From the NCBI RefSeq assembly GCF_003841485.1, contig NZ_REFY01000001.1:620001-684000 (forward strand): a DNA stretch of 64,000 nucleotides, written 5' to 3'. How positions within the stretch are numbered: position 1 is the stretch's first letter; every line of letters begins with the position of its first letter. Both the position numbers and the translations under genes were made by a program. Positions 7,376-16,947 of this stretch are shown one piece after another. Under the pieces are notes generated by a model. The model was given only the letters and a program-made list of their open reading frames with translations. It searched no databases and had not been told where the DNA came from. This stretch comes from Natrarchaeobius halalkaliphilus. Its GTDB lineage: Archaea; Halobacteriota; Halobacteria; Halobacteriales; Natrialbaceae.

Positions 7376-9094
7376 ATGGCGGGATCGACAAGACGCGCGT
7401 TTCTCACAACGCTTGGCACTCTCGGCTTCATCGGCCTCGGGGCCGGAACTGGGACGGCGATGACTACCGATGGCCACTCCAGTAAGTCCACAGTTTCGGC
7501 CAATCCGACATTCACCGAGATAGATGGAATCGAATCGTTCATCGATGCAGTGATGTCCAAGCGAATCGGTACCGAAATCCCCGGCGCAAGCGTCGCTATC
7601 GTTGAGGGCAGTGATCCCGTTCTCGCAAAGGGATACGGCTACGCCGACATGAACTCTGGAACACCGGTGCAGGCGGATGAAACGACGTTCGAAGCCGGGT
7701 CAGTTGGGAAACTCGTAACGTGGACAGCCGTGATGCAAGGAGTTCAAGATGGGTTACTTGATCTCGATGAAGACGTCAACACGTACCTTGACAACTCCGA
7801 CGTTCAGGTCCCGGACGCCTACGAGGACCCGATCACACTCAGGCACCTTGGGACCCATACGTCTGGTCTAGAATCAGCTCTCGCTCCTGCGGTGGTTGAT
7901 ACACCGGATCAGCTCACGTCACTGGAAACAGTACTCGTTGAGAGACGACCCGAGCGCGTTAGACCGCCAGGCAAAGCGGTGGGATACTCCAATTACGGAG
8001 CTGCACTCGCCGGGCACATGGTTGCGGAAACGTACGACACTCCGTTCGAAGAGCACGTTCAATCAACGATCTTCGAACCACTCGACATGAGTCATAGCAC
8101 GTTCGCCCAGCCGGTACCAGAGGAGCGTCCTGGAACACTGGCAGCATCACACAGGCGAGACGGCAGTGAATTCATCACCGCTGAACCGGTCTACATTAAT
8201 ATGTGGCCAGCGGGGTCAATGACTGCAACTGCCACGGACATGGCGACGTTCATGAGCGCCCACCTCGGAGACGGTTCGGTTGACGATACGAGGATTCTTG
8301 AATCGGATACGGTAGCCACAATGTATAGTCAACACTACGAGCGACATCCAGCAGTCAACAATTGGCGGTACGGGTTTTACGAGTACGGACATCCCGATGG
8401 CGATGTAATCGCGCACTCTGGTGGTACGATATATCAAGAGAGTCAACTCGCACTCGCACCCCAGCATGACATCGGTATATTCGTGAATTACAACTTGCGA
8501 ACTGACGACGAAGAATCGCTAGCTGTTATCGATGAAATTCTAGAGGAGTACAACCTCCAACCAGATTCTACTACTCCGATCTCAACGAGTGAATCAGGAG
8601 GCAAGCAGCGGGCCGAAACCGTCACCGACGAATATGGGCTTACAATGTTACCTCAGAATGGTCCATTGAAATCACTTGATTCCTTGTCACGCGTGTCCGT
8701 TGAGGCGGCCGGTGATGGACGACTTCTCAGTAAAACGTTAGATGGGAGTCGGGAGTGGGTTGAAATTGATCCGTACGTGTATCAAGAGCAGGATGGAAAC
8801 GATGTTCTAGCGTTCGATATCGTTGATGGGGAGGTCGCAGCGATGCACGAAAGTAGTCTCCCACAGAACACCTATAGATCGGTTCCATTTCACGAACGCC
8901 AACTCGTCACGGGTGGCGTGCTCGGTGTCTCTTTGTCTGGATTCGTGCTCTCGATACTCGGATGGGGTGGGCATTACGCATACCGTCAGTGGCGTCACGA
9001 TCGTACTGCAACTGGTGCGACCACAATGGAACCTTCAACAGGGGAGCCGACTCAGGTCACTGAAAGTGGGAATGACGAGGAGGGATGTGCATGA
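7376..9094 (+). CDS. Tat-exported, membrane-anchored serine hydrolase (class C beta-lactamase/DD-peptidase family)
   Basis: 572 residues. The N-terminus STRRAFLTTLGTLGFIGLGA is a Tat signal. The beta-lactamase-like catalytic domain carries SxxK (Ser109-Lys112 in EAGSVGKLV), YxN (Tyr204-Asn206 in GYSNYG) and a third motif HSGG at 347-350. After about residue 400 comes a beta-rich C-terminal domain, then a single membrane helix (VLGVSLSGFVLSILGWGGHY) and a short polar tail. The protein would sit outside the membrane as a hydrolase. Haloarchaea lack murein, so the substrate is probably a peptide or ester rather than peptidoglycan. The stop overlaps the start of the next gene (ATGA), so the downstream membrane protein is a likely partner. 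Confidence 0.88.
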   Translation: MAGSTRRAFLTTLGTLGFIGLGAGTGTAMTTDGHSSKSTVSANPTFTEIDGIESFIDAVMSKRIGTEIPGASVAIVEGSDPVLAKGYGYADMNSGTPVQADETTFEAGSVGKLVTWTAVMQGVQDGLLDLDEDVNTYLDNSDVQVPDAYEDPITLRHLGTHTSGLESALAPAVVDTPDQLTSLETVLVERRPERVRPPGKAVGYSNYGAALAGHMVAETYDTPFEEHVQSTIFEPLDMSHSTFAQPVPEERPGTLAASHRRDGSEFITAEPVYINMWPAGSMTATATDMATFMSAHLGDGSVDDTRILESDTVATMYSQHYERHPAVNNWRYGFYEYGHPDGDVIAHSGGTIYQESQLALAPQHDIGIFVNYNLRTDDEESLAVIDEILEEYNLQPDSTTPISTSESGGKQRAETVTDEYGLTMLPQNGPLKSLDSLSRVSVEAAGDGRLLSKTLDGSREWVEIDPYVYQEQDGNDVLAFDIVDGEVAAMHESSLPQNTYRSVPFHERQLVTGGVLGVSLSGFVLSILGWGGHYAYRQWRHDRTATGATTMEPSTGEPTQVTESGNDEEGCA

Positions 9095-9495
9095 CCGAAC
9101 TGCCCACCGATCCAGAGGATGAGCGACTAAACAGAGTCGGCAGACTCGTTACAGCGATCACTCGTAAAGGCAGGCAGCGGATCTGTAATCCAGCATGGCT
9201 CGCACGGGCATCCAGTGTCGGTCTATGCGTAAGCTCGATAGGATTTATCGTGACCTTCGCTTTCATCCTCGAAAGCAGTGGAGAACTCGCACTCATAACG
9301 AACCCGACACCGATGCGACTTGCGCTCGTTCTCCCCCACTTCGTCCTAATCTCTACTATCGGTACGGTCGCCGGTACCGGGCTGGTTTGGTTGAATCATT
9401 ACTGGTCGTTGACTGCGCGCATCCACCAGACGATACTATCCATACTCGGTATCGGCTTTACTTGGCAACTCTTCGTGCTTGGTTTCCTCGGTTGA
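9091..9495 (+). CDS. Small three-helix membrane protein coupled to the serine hydrolase
   Basis: 134 residues from the ATG at 9091, which overlaps the previous stop codon as ATGA, so translation is probably coupled. An ATG two codons upstream also exists, but the overlap favours this start. After a charged 30-residue N-terminus there are three hydrophobic helices: VGLCVSSIGFIVTFAFIL, LVLPHFVLISTIGTVAGTG and ILSILGIGFTWQLFVLGFLG. No catalytic motif is visible. This arrangement, soluble methyltransferase, exported hydrolase, then tiny membrane protein, suggests a membrane subunit of a small surface-acting unit. I do not recognise the family. Confidence 0.65.
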   Translation: MTELPTDPEDERLNRVGRLVTAITRKGRQRICNPAWLARASSVGLCVSSIGFIVTFAFILESSGELALITNPTPMRLALVLPHFVLISTIGTVAGTGLVWLNHYWSLTARIHQTILSILGIGFTWQLFVLGFLG

Positions 9496-9963
9496 TGGAC
9501 GGATCCGTTCACTAAGAAGTATTTGCTCTCATTTCACATTTCTTGAGAACCGATGTGGCACATCCTCCGTCGATACTGAACGGCTACGACCACTACTCGA
9601 TCAATCTTCGACTCGTGTCACATTCGCGCTGTATATGCAGCAGCTTTTGAACGGATTGGCTGATTATTGCCAGAGTTTGCGTAACCGACTCAGAGAATGA
9701 GTTCAGTTCGATGACTTCGTTTGTTCCACGCCGAAGTGAATGAATTAGCCGTTCAGTAAATATGTAAACTGCTCGCTTCGCTCGCAGTTTCTACACGGGT
9801 AGATCGCTGTTCGAGACGCGCGACAGCGCGTCTCTCTGCGGTACGGCGAAGGCACCGTGAGCGTAGCGAGCGGTAACTGAGCCGTCTGTACTGCCCGATC
9901 ACTCCCCTTCGCAGGTAGTAACGTGGACTCGAGGGGATTCGAAAACGAGTAACGGTATCCGGA
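9496..9963. other. Non-coding gap between accessory cluster and alaS
   Basis: 468 bp without a convincing gene. The first half is AT-rich, like the preceding cluster, and may hold decayed coding sequence. The second half, next to the alaS stop, contains the low-complexity string gctcgcttcgctcgc and a perfect 9-bp stem hairpin. Confidence 0.6.
9813..9834. terminator. Perfect 9-bp stem hairpin downstream of alaS
   Basis: gagacgcgc and gcgcgtctc are exact reverse complements separated by gaca. It lies 130 bp beyond the alaS stop. It could stabilise or end that transcript, but no T-tract follows, so termination is only a suggestion. Confidence 0.3.
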
Positions 9964-12738
9964 TCAGGCGTCCTGAACCTGACGCAACACGTCGGGTGCG
10001 TCCTCGAGTGCGTCCTCGAGCGCATCGACATCGGGGCCGCCGCCCTGTGCGAAGTCCGGCGGACCGCCGCCGCCGCCACCGACTCTGGCCGCGAGTTCTC
10101 CGACGACCTCGCCCGCGTTGACGCCGACGCCGTCGGGAACGGCAACGACGAACTGTGCGCCGCTTGCACCGCTGCCCAGGACGGCGATGCTCCCTTCTTC
10201 GACGATCGCGGTCGCGGTCGCTCGAAGCTCGTCCATGTCGGCGTCGATCCGATCGACGACCGCCGTCGTCTCCCCGACGTCGACTTCGTTTGCGTCGCCA
10301 CCGCCGCCGGCTCGAGCCGCCGCGAGCTGTTCTTTCAGGTCCTCGATCTGCTTGGCGCGGTCTTTCCACTCCTCGAAGAACCGGGCTGCCGTGTCGGGAA
10401 CGTCCTCGGGGGAGACGTCGAGGATCTCTGCGGCGTCGTAGAGTGCGTCCTCTTTGTCCTGGGTCGCCTCGACGGCGGCCTCGCCGGCCGCGAACGTGAT
10501 TCGCTCGACGCCGTCCTGGACGCGTTCGGTCGAGAGGACCTTGATCGCGCCGATATCTCCGGTTCGAGCGACGTGCGTTCCGCCACAGGCCTGGACGTCC
10601 TCGTCGACGTGGATGAGCCGGATCTGCTCGCCCGGCGGGATACCACCCTGATAGAGGTCGAAACCGTACTCCGCCTCCGCTTCGTGTCGGTCAGGCCACT
10701 CCTGCGTGACGGTCGTGTTCTCCATGACGAGGTCGTTGGCGATCCGCTCGATCTCTCGGACGGTCTCGCGGTCGATCCGATCGTAGTGTCGCATGTCGAT
10801 CCGAGAGGAGTCGACGCCCTTCTGTGCGCCCGCCTGGCGAACGTGGTCACCGAGCACCTGTCGTGCCGCGTGGATAACGATGTGCGTCGCCGTGTGGTGG
10901 CGCATGAGCTGTCTGCGGCGGTCGGTGTCGACCTGGCCGTTGACGAAACCGCCTTTGCCCGGGTCCTCGTCCGTCCGGTGGAGAACGACGCCGTCTTCGA
11001 TCTGGACATCGGTGACCTCGACGGTCACGTCGTCGGTCGAGAGCGTTCCCCGGTCTGCGGGCTGGCCACCGCCTTCGGGGTAGAACATCGTCTGGTCCAG
11101 GACGACGTCGTAGCCCGCCTCGCGCTCGAAGACGTCGAGAATAACGGCTTCGAACTGCGTTCGCTGCTGGTCGTCGTAGTAGAGTTTCTCCGTCGTCGGG
11201 AGGTCCTCGAAGCGTCCGTCTTCCTCTTCGGCCGTCGTCTCGAGCGCCTCGTGACTGTCGTGGCGCTGTGCGACCAGGCTGTAGAAGTCGTCCGGAACGT
11301 CGACGTCGGCACCGGCGGCGGCGGCGATCTCGACGACCATATCCGGCTGAATGCCGTGGGAGTCGTAGAGTTCGATGAGTTCCTCGGTCGGAATCGGCTC
11401 GCCTTTCGCCGCGTACTCCTCTGCCAGCGACTCGACGCGTCGGCCGCCGCGCTCCAGAGTTTCGCGATATTTCTCGACTTCCGTCCGGACGATATCGCGG
11501 ATAGTGTCCCGATTTTCGTATTCCAGCCGGTCGGCCTGCATATCGACGAGCTCGTCGAGCGGCGCATCGATGCCGACCGTATCGCACAGCCGCTTGGTGC
11601 GCCGGAGAACCATCCGTGCGAGGTAGCCGGTACCGACGTTCGACGGAACGATGCCGTCACCGAACATGTACGCGAGCGTTCGACAGTGATCAGCGATCGC
11701 GTAGATGTCCTCGAGCGGTTCCACCAGCGTTCGAAGCTCGTCGGTCGAGACCTCGAGCTGTGCGGCGATGTCGCCGCGGGCGGCCTCGACGTCGTCGACG
11801 TCGTCGATATCGAGTTGGCCCGACAGTCGGGCGGCGCGGTTGACGAGTTCGGCCTCCTCGTCGGTGTGGGAGACGCCGGCGTTCTCCTTCAAAAACGAGA
11901 TCATCTCCGGGTAGATCGCCTCGTAGACCGTCGGCGTTCCCTGGCTCATCCAGGTCCAGCGCTCGAGGCCGTAGCCCGTATCGACGATGTACGTGTCCAT
12001 GTACGAGTAGGTGTTTCCGTCCTTGAGTTCGTACTCGCCGTCGGGGTTTTGCTCCATGCACATGAAGACGAGCGTCGCGAGCTCGAGACCCTTGTAGATG
12101 ACTTCGATCGCCGGACCGGCGTTACCGCCGCCGACCCAGGGATCCTCGATGTAGGTGACGTCAGCGATGTCCGCCCCCAGCGAATCGAGGAGCTCGTCAC
12201 AGAGTTCGACCGTCCGGTCCTTCCAGTACACCTCGCCCTGGTAGGCGTACCGGTCGCCGGCCTCCTCGCGCGCGTTGAACGCGTGGTGGGCCATCATCTC
12301 GAAGGCCATCGTGTGTCGGCCGGTTTTTCCCACATTATCGATATCCTGCATTCGAATGCAGGGCTGGGAGACGGTCAGCGGATTCGCCGGCGGTGGCGTC
12401 TCGCCGGACGTGACCAGCGGCTGGAAGTCGTATATCGACGCCTGGGTCAACAGCACGTCATCGCGCCAGCGGTTTGCCGCGACGGGGTAGGGATCGATCC
12501 GGTCGTGGCCGTGATCCTCGAAGAACGAGAGGAACTCCTCGCGCATCTCCTCGAGACTGTACTCCGCCTCGAACCCGGGTCGCCCGATGAAGTCGTACTC
12601 CGCACACGGCGGTTCGCCGCACGTCTCCCTGTCTTCGTCGCGCGTCCAGAAGTGAGCCCCGCACTCGGCACACTCCGTTCGCACGAATCCTTCCTCCTCG
12701 AAGTACTCGAGGTGGTACTCCTCCGCCAGTTCGCTCAT
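9964..12738 (-). CDS. alaS: Alanyl-tRNA synthetase, archaeal type
   Basis: 924 residues from the ATG at 12738 ([18 protein letters not shown]), which is the normal archaeal start; upstream in-frame codons were discarded. An N-terminal zinc-binding segment ([10 protein letters not shown] and [10 protein letters not shown], residues 24-50) is diagnostic of the archaeal enzyme. The class II aminoacylation core follows ([33 protein letters not shown]). The editing domain has [20 protein letters not shown] and [13 protein letters not shown], with His and Cys zinc ligands. A coiled coil ([17 protein letters not shown]) leads to the C-terminal Gly-rich C-Ala domain ([18 protein letters not shown]). 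It charges tRNA-Ala and clears Ser/Gly mischarging. It is a single gene in its own unit. Confidence 0.97.
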   Translation of the reverse strand: MSELAEEYHLEYFEEEGFVRTECAECGAHFWTRDEDRETCGEPPCAEYDFIGRPGFEAEYSLEEMREEFLSFFEDHGHDRIDPYPVAANRWRDDVLLTQASIYDFQPLVTSGETPPPANPLTVSQPCIRMQDIDNVGKTGRHTMAFEMMAHHAFNAREEAGDRYAYQGEVYWKDRTVELCDELLDSLGADIADVTYIEDPWVGGGNAGPAIEVIYKGLELATLVFMCMEQNPDGEYELKDGNTYSYMDTYIVDTGYGLERWTWMSQGTPTVYEAIYPEMISFLKENAGVSHTDEEAELVNRAARLSGQLDIDDVDDVEAARGDIAAQLEVSTDELRTLVEPLEDIYAIADHCRTLAYMFGDGIVPSNVGTGYLARMVLRRTKRLCDTVGIDAPLDELVDMQADRLEYENRDTIRDIVRTEVEKYRETLERGGRRVESLAEEYAAKGEPIPTEELIELYDSHGIQPDMVVEIAAAAGADVDVPDDFYSLVAQRHDSHEALETTAEEEDGRFEDLPTTEKLYYDDQQRTQFEAVILDVFEREAGYDVVLDQTMFYPEGGGQPADRGTLSTDDVTVEVTDVQIEDGVVLHRTDEDPGKGGFVNGQVDTDRRRQLMRHHTATHIVIHAARQVLGDHVRQAGAQKGVDSSRIDMRHYDRIDRETVREIERIANDLVMENTTVTQEWPDRHEAEAEYGFDLYQGGIPPGEQIRLIHVDEDVQACGGTHVARTGDIGAIKVLSTERVQDGVERITFAAGEAAVEATQDKEDALYDAAEILDVSPEDVPDTAARFFEEWKDRAKQIEDLKEQLAAARAGGGGDANEVDVGETTAVVDRIDADMDELRATATAIVEEGSIAVLGSGASGAQFVVAVPDGVGVNAGEVVGELAARVGGGGGGPPDFAQGGGPDVDALEDALEDAPDVLRQVQDA

Positions 12739-12993
12739 TATAGGTGTGTTGGCCTGCGAGCGCCTAAAACAGTTCCGCAACGTTCATCGAGTGAGGATCG
12801 CACGACGCGGGCGGGGCCGAGTACGAACGGCGTGTCCGCTCGATTTCGCTCACAGATAGTTCGCCAACTATCGTAACGTGGTTCGACTTTCGACGTGATT
12901 ATCCGGCAATCACGGCGACTCACCGACCGAAACGCCCAGCAGAATTTTATCGTGGTCATCCGGACAGTACGTATAGACGAACAAGTGGATCCG

Positions 12994-15015
12994 ATGACAT
13001 CGATGGCACACTCGACAGCGAAGTCGCGACCGCTCGACATACTCTACGTGGCCGGAACCGACGCTGACGCCCGTGAAAGAGCAGACGCGCTCGAGCGGGC
13101 CGTCGACGACGGATCCGATCGGACGGTCCATCCCGCGACGTCGATCGATCAGATACAGGAGGAAACGGCGGATATCGACTGCGTCGTCTTCGGGGAATCG
13201 GCCACGGAAGACGGCGGTGTGCACCTCCTCGACGTCGTCGAAGCGATCGGATCGACGCCGATCGTGTCGTTCGCTACGAGCCGTCCTGGCGCAACGGAGG
13301 CTCAAACGAGCCGTGTGTTCGACGGCTACGTTCGACGCGATACCGAGGACGCGATGGTCCACCTCCTCGACGAGATTACCTGGCTCTGTAGCGATGCGGC
13401 CGGGCGCGAAGCCGTCGGGTCGAATCGGACGTCGCTGACGCAGGACAAAGCGAACGTCACGGCGCTCGAAACCGCCGCAACGATCGTCACCTGCCGGGAG
13501 CGCGATCGACTGTTCGAACGCCTCGTCGAGGGCGCAGTCGACGTACTCGAGTTCGAGTCCTGTTGGGTCGCGACCATCAACTTCGGAAACCTCGTTCCGC
13601 GGGCAACCGCGACGACGATTCCCGACGACGAACTCGAGGCGATTCCGCTCGACGATCCGCTCAGCGTCGCGTTTCGCGCCCGTCAGTCGATCCGGCTCCC
13701 CGATCTCGAGGCGCTCGAGGCCGTCGACGCGCCGTTCGATCACGTCCGATCGCTGTGTAGCGTTCCGGTCGGTGATGTCGGGGTCCTTTACGTTGCATCG
13801 GAGCTACCGGACGCCTTCGATAGCGCTGATCTCGAAGTGCTGGAAGCGCTCTGTGACATCGCCAGCGCGACTCTCGAACGCAACTGGATCGAAACGGGAA
13901 TCGGCAACGAACGCGACCGACTCGAGCGAGAACGCGATCGACTCGCGGACGAACGGGATCGAATCGCCGGCGAACGGGACGCGCTCCGCTCGCTCGTCGC
14001 GAGCGTCTCCGAGCCGACGATCCGGTACGAGCTGGTGGACGGAGAGCCGATCGTCACCGACGTCAACGGTCCGCTCGAGGCGACGTTCGGAGACGACGCC
14101 GAGGCGGTCGTCGGCGCGTCGGTCGTCGAATACGCCGTTCCATCCGGCCTTACAGAAGAGGCGACGAAACTTCGCGAGTCGATCCGGGCGGGGACGCAAC
14201 GCGAACTGGCGTGTCGTCGCGAAACCGTCGACGGGATCCGAGCGTTCGTGGTGACCGTCGTTCCGCTCGAGACGGCGGCGGATGGCGACGACGCGAACGG
14301 CCTGCTCGTGTACGAGGACGTGACCGAATCGAGACGCCGAAAACGGACGGTTGCCGCCACCAGGGGCCGACTCGAGACGGTCTCCGAACTGATCGACGGC
14401 CGCGTGCGGACACCGCTCAATACCGCCAGCGGCTATCTCGAACTCGCTGAGAAAACCGGTGACGCCGAACACTTCGAGATGGTCGAGGGCGCTCACGAGC
14501 AGTTGGCCGACGGGCTCGACGTCGTCACGGAGATCGCCACCGGACGGAGCGAAGCGGAGCCGGTCACCGTCCAGGAGATGGCGCAACTGGCCTGGGTCGG
14601 CGTCGACACTGGCGATGCGAGGCTGGTGACGGAGGGGGACCTCGTCTTCGAGGCGAACCGAGAACAGGTTCGAGAGCTGCTCGAGTACGTACTGAGCGCG
14701 ACGATCGAAGTCGAGCGCGGAGACGGTGAGGGAACCGTGACCGACGATGATGACGGGGATCCCGTCACAGTGACGGTGGGGACGACCGACGATGGGTTCT
14801 ACGTCGCGGGTAACAGGCCGACGCCCAGCGACGCCGACGGGGATCGACGAACGGAGCCGGACTCCGGACGGTTCGGTGACGCAAACCGGAGCGGAATCCA
14901 ACTCGAGCTCGTCGGGCGGATCGCTGACGGTCACGGCTGGGACGTCGGCGTCGCAGAGGACGATGACGGCACCGCGTTCGCGTTCCGCAACGTCGCCGCC
15001 ATCGACACGAACTGA
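12994..15015 (+). CDS. Multi-domain sensor protein resembling a histidine kinase but lacking the phospho-acceptor His
   Basis: About 673 residues from the ATG at 12994 (another ATG is at 13003). An N-terminal receiver-like domain (DILYVAGTDADAR to about residue 130) is followed by a GAF domain (ETAATIVTCRERDRLFERL), a charged coiled coil (NERDRLERERDRLADERD), a PAS domain (RSLVASVSEPTIRYE) and a kinase-like tail. Haloarchaeal kinases normally read SHDLRNPLN at the dimerisation helix; here it is ELIDGRVRTPLNTASGYLELA, with no His. The N-box helix (NREQVRELLEYVLSAT) and G-rich ATP lid are also poor, although IQLELVGRIADGHGW survives. It is cytoplasmic, with no membrane segment. It may act as a ligand-sensing pseudokinase. 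Confidence 0.75.
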   Translation: MTSMAHSTAKSRPLDILYVAGTDADARERADALERAVDDGSDRTVHPATSIDQIQEETADIDCVVFGESATEDGGVHLLDVVEAIGSTPIVSFATSRPGATEAQTSRVFDGYVRRDTEDAMVHLLDEITWLCSDAAGREAVGSNRTSLTQDKANVTALETAATIVTCRERDRLFERLVEGAVDVLEFESCWVATINFGNLVPRATATTIPDDELEAIPLDDPLSVAFRARQSIRLPDLEALEAVDAPFDHVRSLCSVPVGDVGVLYVASELPDAFDSADLEVLEALCDIASATLERNWIETGIGNERDRLERERDRLADERDRIAGERDALRSLVASVSEPTIRYELVDGEPIVTDVNGPLEATFGDDAEAVVGASVVEYAVPSGLTEEATKLRESIRAGTQRELACRRETVDGIRAFVVTVVPLETAADGDDANGLLVYEDVTESRRRKRTVAATRGRLETVSELIDGRVRTPLNTASGYLELAEKTGDAEHFEMVEGAHEQLADGLDVVTEIATGRSEAEPVTVQEMAQLAWVGVDTGDARLVTEGDLVFEANREQVRELLEYVLSATIEVERGDGEGTVTDDDDGDPVTVTVGTTDDGFYVAGNRPTPSDADGDRRTEPDSGRFGDANRSGIQLELVGRIADGHGWDVGVAEDDDGTAFAFRNVAAIDTN

Positions 15016-15163
15016 CGCGTCCCGGTTTCCCGCGGTCCGCAGACGGACCGACATCCGTCAGTTCCGCCGCACCCGGATCACTTCCCGTACCCGAATCGCT
15101 CCCACACGTGTCGACCCGCCTCACAGAGGAACGCACAAGGACCTCCCTGTTCTACTTCGAGGT

Positions 15164-15973
15164 ATGGAAACGCCCACACGGCTCCGTACCGACGGCCCGC
15201 TCCGTGCGACGCTCGTCGCGATCGGACTGACCGTCTTCGGGATCGCCGCGACCCAGTTTACGACCCTCCCCGCGTTCCTCCTCGAGCCGGCGCTGATCGA
15301 CTCGCCGGCCGAAACCTCGATCGGTATGAGGTCGGCCTTTCTGGCCCTGAACTTCCTCGGGTTCGTCCTCGCCGGTGCGATCTATCTGGCCGCGACCGAC
15401 CGCGGCTGGGCGTACGTCGACCTTCGAATGCCGACGATGCGCGGCTGGCTCTACACCCTCGGCGGAATCGTCGGAAGCATCGCCTTTTTCGTCGCCGTGA
15501 GCCTCATCATCCAGCTCGTTTCGGCACCGACCGCGGAAAATCAGGTTATGGACATCGTCGGCGGCGATCAGACGATGGTTCTCGTCATGATCGTGATCGT
15601 CTTCTTTTTCAACGCTCCCGCGGAGGAGTTCCTCTTTCGAAATATCGTTCAGAAACGACTGTACACCGCCTTCACCCGGCTCCAGTCCGTCCTCGTCGCC
15701 AGCCTGATCTTCGCGCTGGTTCACTTCCCGGTCTACTACGTCACCGCCGATTCGCTGGTCGCGACGAGCGTCTCGCTGAGCGTCGTCTTCGGCGGCTCGA
15801 TCATCTTCGGCTATCTCTACGCGAAAACCGACAACCTCGTCGTCCCGACGGTCGCCCACGCCGCGTTCAACGCGGTCCAGTTCGGACTGCTCTATCTCGC
15901 CCTCGCGTACGACATCGAGGAGGCCGAACCCGCACCGTCGCTGTTCGTCGACGCGATCGTCTCGCTGCTGTAG
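15164..15973 (+). CDS. CPBP-family intramembrane metalloprotease (Abi/Rce1-like)
   Basis: 269 residues from the ATG at 15164, chosen because METPTRLRTDGPLRATLVAIG puts a short polar tail before the first helix; the frame is open upstream but is coding-poor there. About seven to eight membrane helices. The conserved motifs are NAPAEEFLFRNIVQKRL (the EExxxR motif), LIFALVHFPVYY and VAHAAFNAVQF, giving the glutamates and two histidines that define the active site. Family members cleave prenylated proteins or act in immunity to peptides; the archaeal substrate is unknown. The gene stands alone. Its stop is 56 bp before a palindromic repeat element. Confidence 0.88.
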   Translation: METPTRLRTDGPLRATLVAIGLTVFGIAATQFTTLPAFLLEPALIDSPAETSIGMRSAFLALNFLGFVLAGAIYLAATDRGWAYVDLRMPTMRGWLYTLGGIVGSIAFFVAVSLIIQLVSAPTAENQVMDIVGGDQTMVLVMIVIVFFFNAPAEEFLFRNIVQKRLYTAFTRLQSVLVASLIFALVHFPVYYVTADSLVATSVSLSVVFGGSIIFGYLYAKTDNLVVPTVAHAAFNAVQFGLLYLALAYDIEEAEPAPSLFVDAIVSLL

Positions 15974-16028
15974 CGAGTTCCGGATCGGCCGACCGAGTCG
16001 AACTCCCTCGAAGTCGGGAAGCATCTCG

Positions 16029-16108
16029 TACGGTCTGCCGTAACGGCTTACCGGAGCAACCGCAGGGCTGGTCGCGGTTGCGCCGGAAATGACTCACAGC
16101 AGTTCGCA
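16029..16108. repeat. 80-bp near-palindromic intergenic element, copy 1
   Basis: It starts tacggtctgccgtaa and ends cagcagttcgca. The outer arms pair imperfectly and the inner arms (gcaaccgc and gcggttgc) pair perfectly around a 10-base loop. Length, end sequence and core resemble three other copies in this window (16679-16757, 16760-16838, 21111-21188); the core is in the opposite orientation here. It lies between the CPBP gene and hjc. Confidence 0.65.
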
Positions 16109-16126
16109 TCGCTCCGGGTCCGTTCC

Positions 16127-16133
16127 TTTATTA
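16127..16133 (+). promoter_or_regulatory. TATA box of hjc
   Basis: tttatta lies 24-30 bp upstream of the hjc ATG at 16157, the spacing of haloarchaeal leaderless promoters. It fixes the chosen start codon. Confidence 0.6.
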
Positions 16134-16156
16134 GTGCCCGCAGGCGAGAACCCGGT

Positions 16157-16678
16157 ATGTCTCAGGCGAAGGGCGACCGCCGCGAGCGAGAGCTCGTCAA
16201 CGAACTCGACGAGGCCGGCTTCGCGGTGATGCGTGCGCCCGCGAGCGGTTCAGCGACCGAACGCGAACTCCCCGACGTGCTCGCCGGCGACGGCGAGCAG
16301 TTCTACGCGATCGAGGCGAAATCGAGCGCCGGTGATCCGATCTACCTCACCGGCGAGGAAGTCGAGGCGCTGATCTATTTCGCACAGAACTTCGGGGCGA
16401 AACCCCGAATCGGCGTTCGCTTCGACCGCGAGGACTGGTATTTCTTCCATCCCGGCGATCTGCACGTCACCGACGGCGGCAACTACCGGGTGAAAAAAGA
16501 AACCGCAATCGCGACGGGAACCGACTTCACCGAGTTCGTCGGTCGATCCGAGAAAGTGACGCTCGAGGAGATCACCGGCGCGGACGACGACGGCCCCGAC
16601 GAGGAGATTCTGCGGATCCTGAACGCGGTCGAGCAGGGTGTGATGGACGTCGACGAGGCGGCCGAATTGCTCGACTGA
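16157..16678 (+). CDS. hjc: Holliday junction resolvase Hjc
   Basis: 173 residues. This endonuclease cuts four-way DNA junctions during recombination and fork repair. The nuclease fold is complete: Glu in [12 protein letters not shown] near residue 10, Asp in [10 protein letters not shown], and the E-x-K pair in [10 protein letters not shown] Ser/Thr-rich loop ([10 protein letters not shown]) is also typical. The family core is about 120 residues; the extra 50 C-terminal residues ([18 protein letters not shown], ending AAELLD) form an acidic helical tail common in haloarchaea. It has its own promoter and is flanked on both sides by palindromic elements; the downstream element begins directly after its TGA. 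Confidence 0.95.
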   Translation: MSQAKGDRRERELVNELDEAGFAVMRAPASGSATERELPDVLAGDGEQFYAIEAKSSAGDPIYLTGEEVEALIYFAQNFGAKPRIGVRFDREDWYFFHPGDLHVTDGGNYRVKKETAIATGTDFTEFVGRSEKVTLEEITGADDDGPDEEILRILNAVEQGVMDVDEAAELLD

Positions 16679-16757
16679 TACGGACTATTGTAAGCCATTG
16701 CCGCTGGGACCGCGACCCGTCTGCGGTCCCAGCGGTAAATCGTTACAATAGACCGTA
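16679..16757. repeat. 79-bp near-palindromic intergenic element, copy 2
   Basis: Both ends match: tacggactattgtaa at the left and, reversed, tacggtctattgtaa at the right. The inner stem ccgctgggaccgc pairs exactly with gcggtcccagcgg around the loop gacccgtct. It begins with the first base after the hjc stop codon and is followed almost immediately by copy 3. Confidence 0.8.
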
Positions 16758-16759
16758 TG

Positions 16760-16838
16760 AGACGGATCGGTATACCGTTTTACCGGTGATCGCTGCCCCG
16801 TCCGAGCGATCAACGGTAACGAATCATAACAGACCGTA
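16760..16838. repeat. 79-bp near-palindromic intergenic element, copy 3
   Basis: It is tandem to copy 2. The right end reads, reversed, tacggtctgttatgattcg. The inner arms taccggtgatcgct and agcgatcaacggta pair at 12 of 14 positions around gccccgtccg. The left end is more diverged than in the other copies. The stretch from 16839 to 16947 contains nothing else that I can identify. Confidence 0.55.
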
Positions 16839-16947
16839 TGACGCCGTCTCGCACGGAATATAGATCCCCTGTCGAGACCGTCAGCTCGACAAATCAACAG
16901 GAACAGGAGACTACCCGGGGCGTGACCACGAGGCGGTTCACCGGTCA

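Noticed and set aside
9479-9700. 73-codon frame after the small membrane protein, possible transposase remnant
   Set aside because: I could not match any transposase motif, and composition is not typical of a real gene.
10573-12876. Long open frame (about 767 codons) on the + strand opposite alaS
   Set aside because: It is the antisense shadow of alaS, produced by high GC and biased codons; it shows no domain.
12895-12994. Longer N-terminus for the sensor protein
   Set aside because: The extra 33 residues are basic and precede a normal start; nothing domain-like is added.
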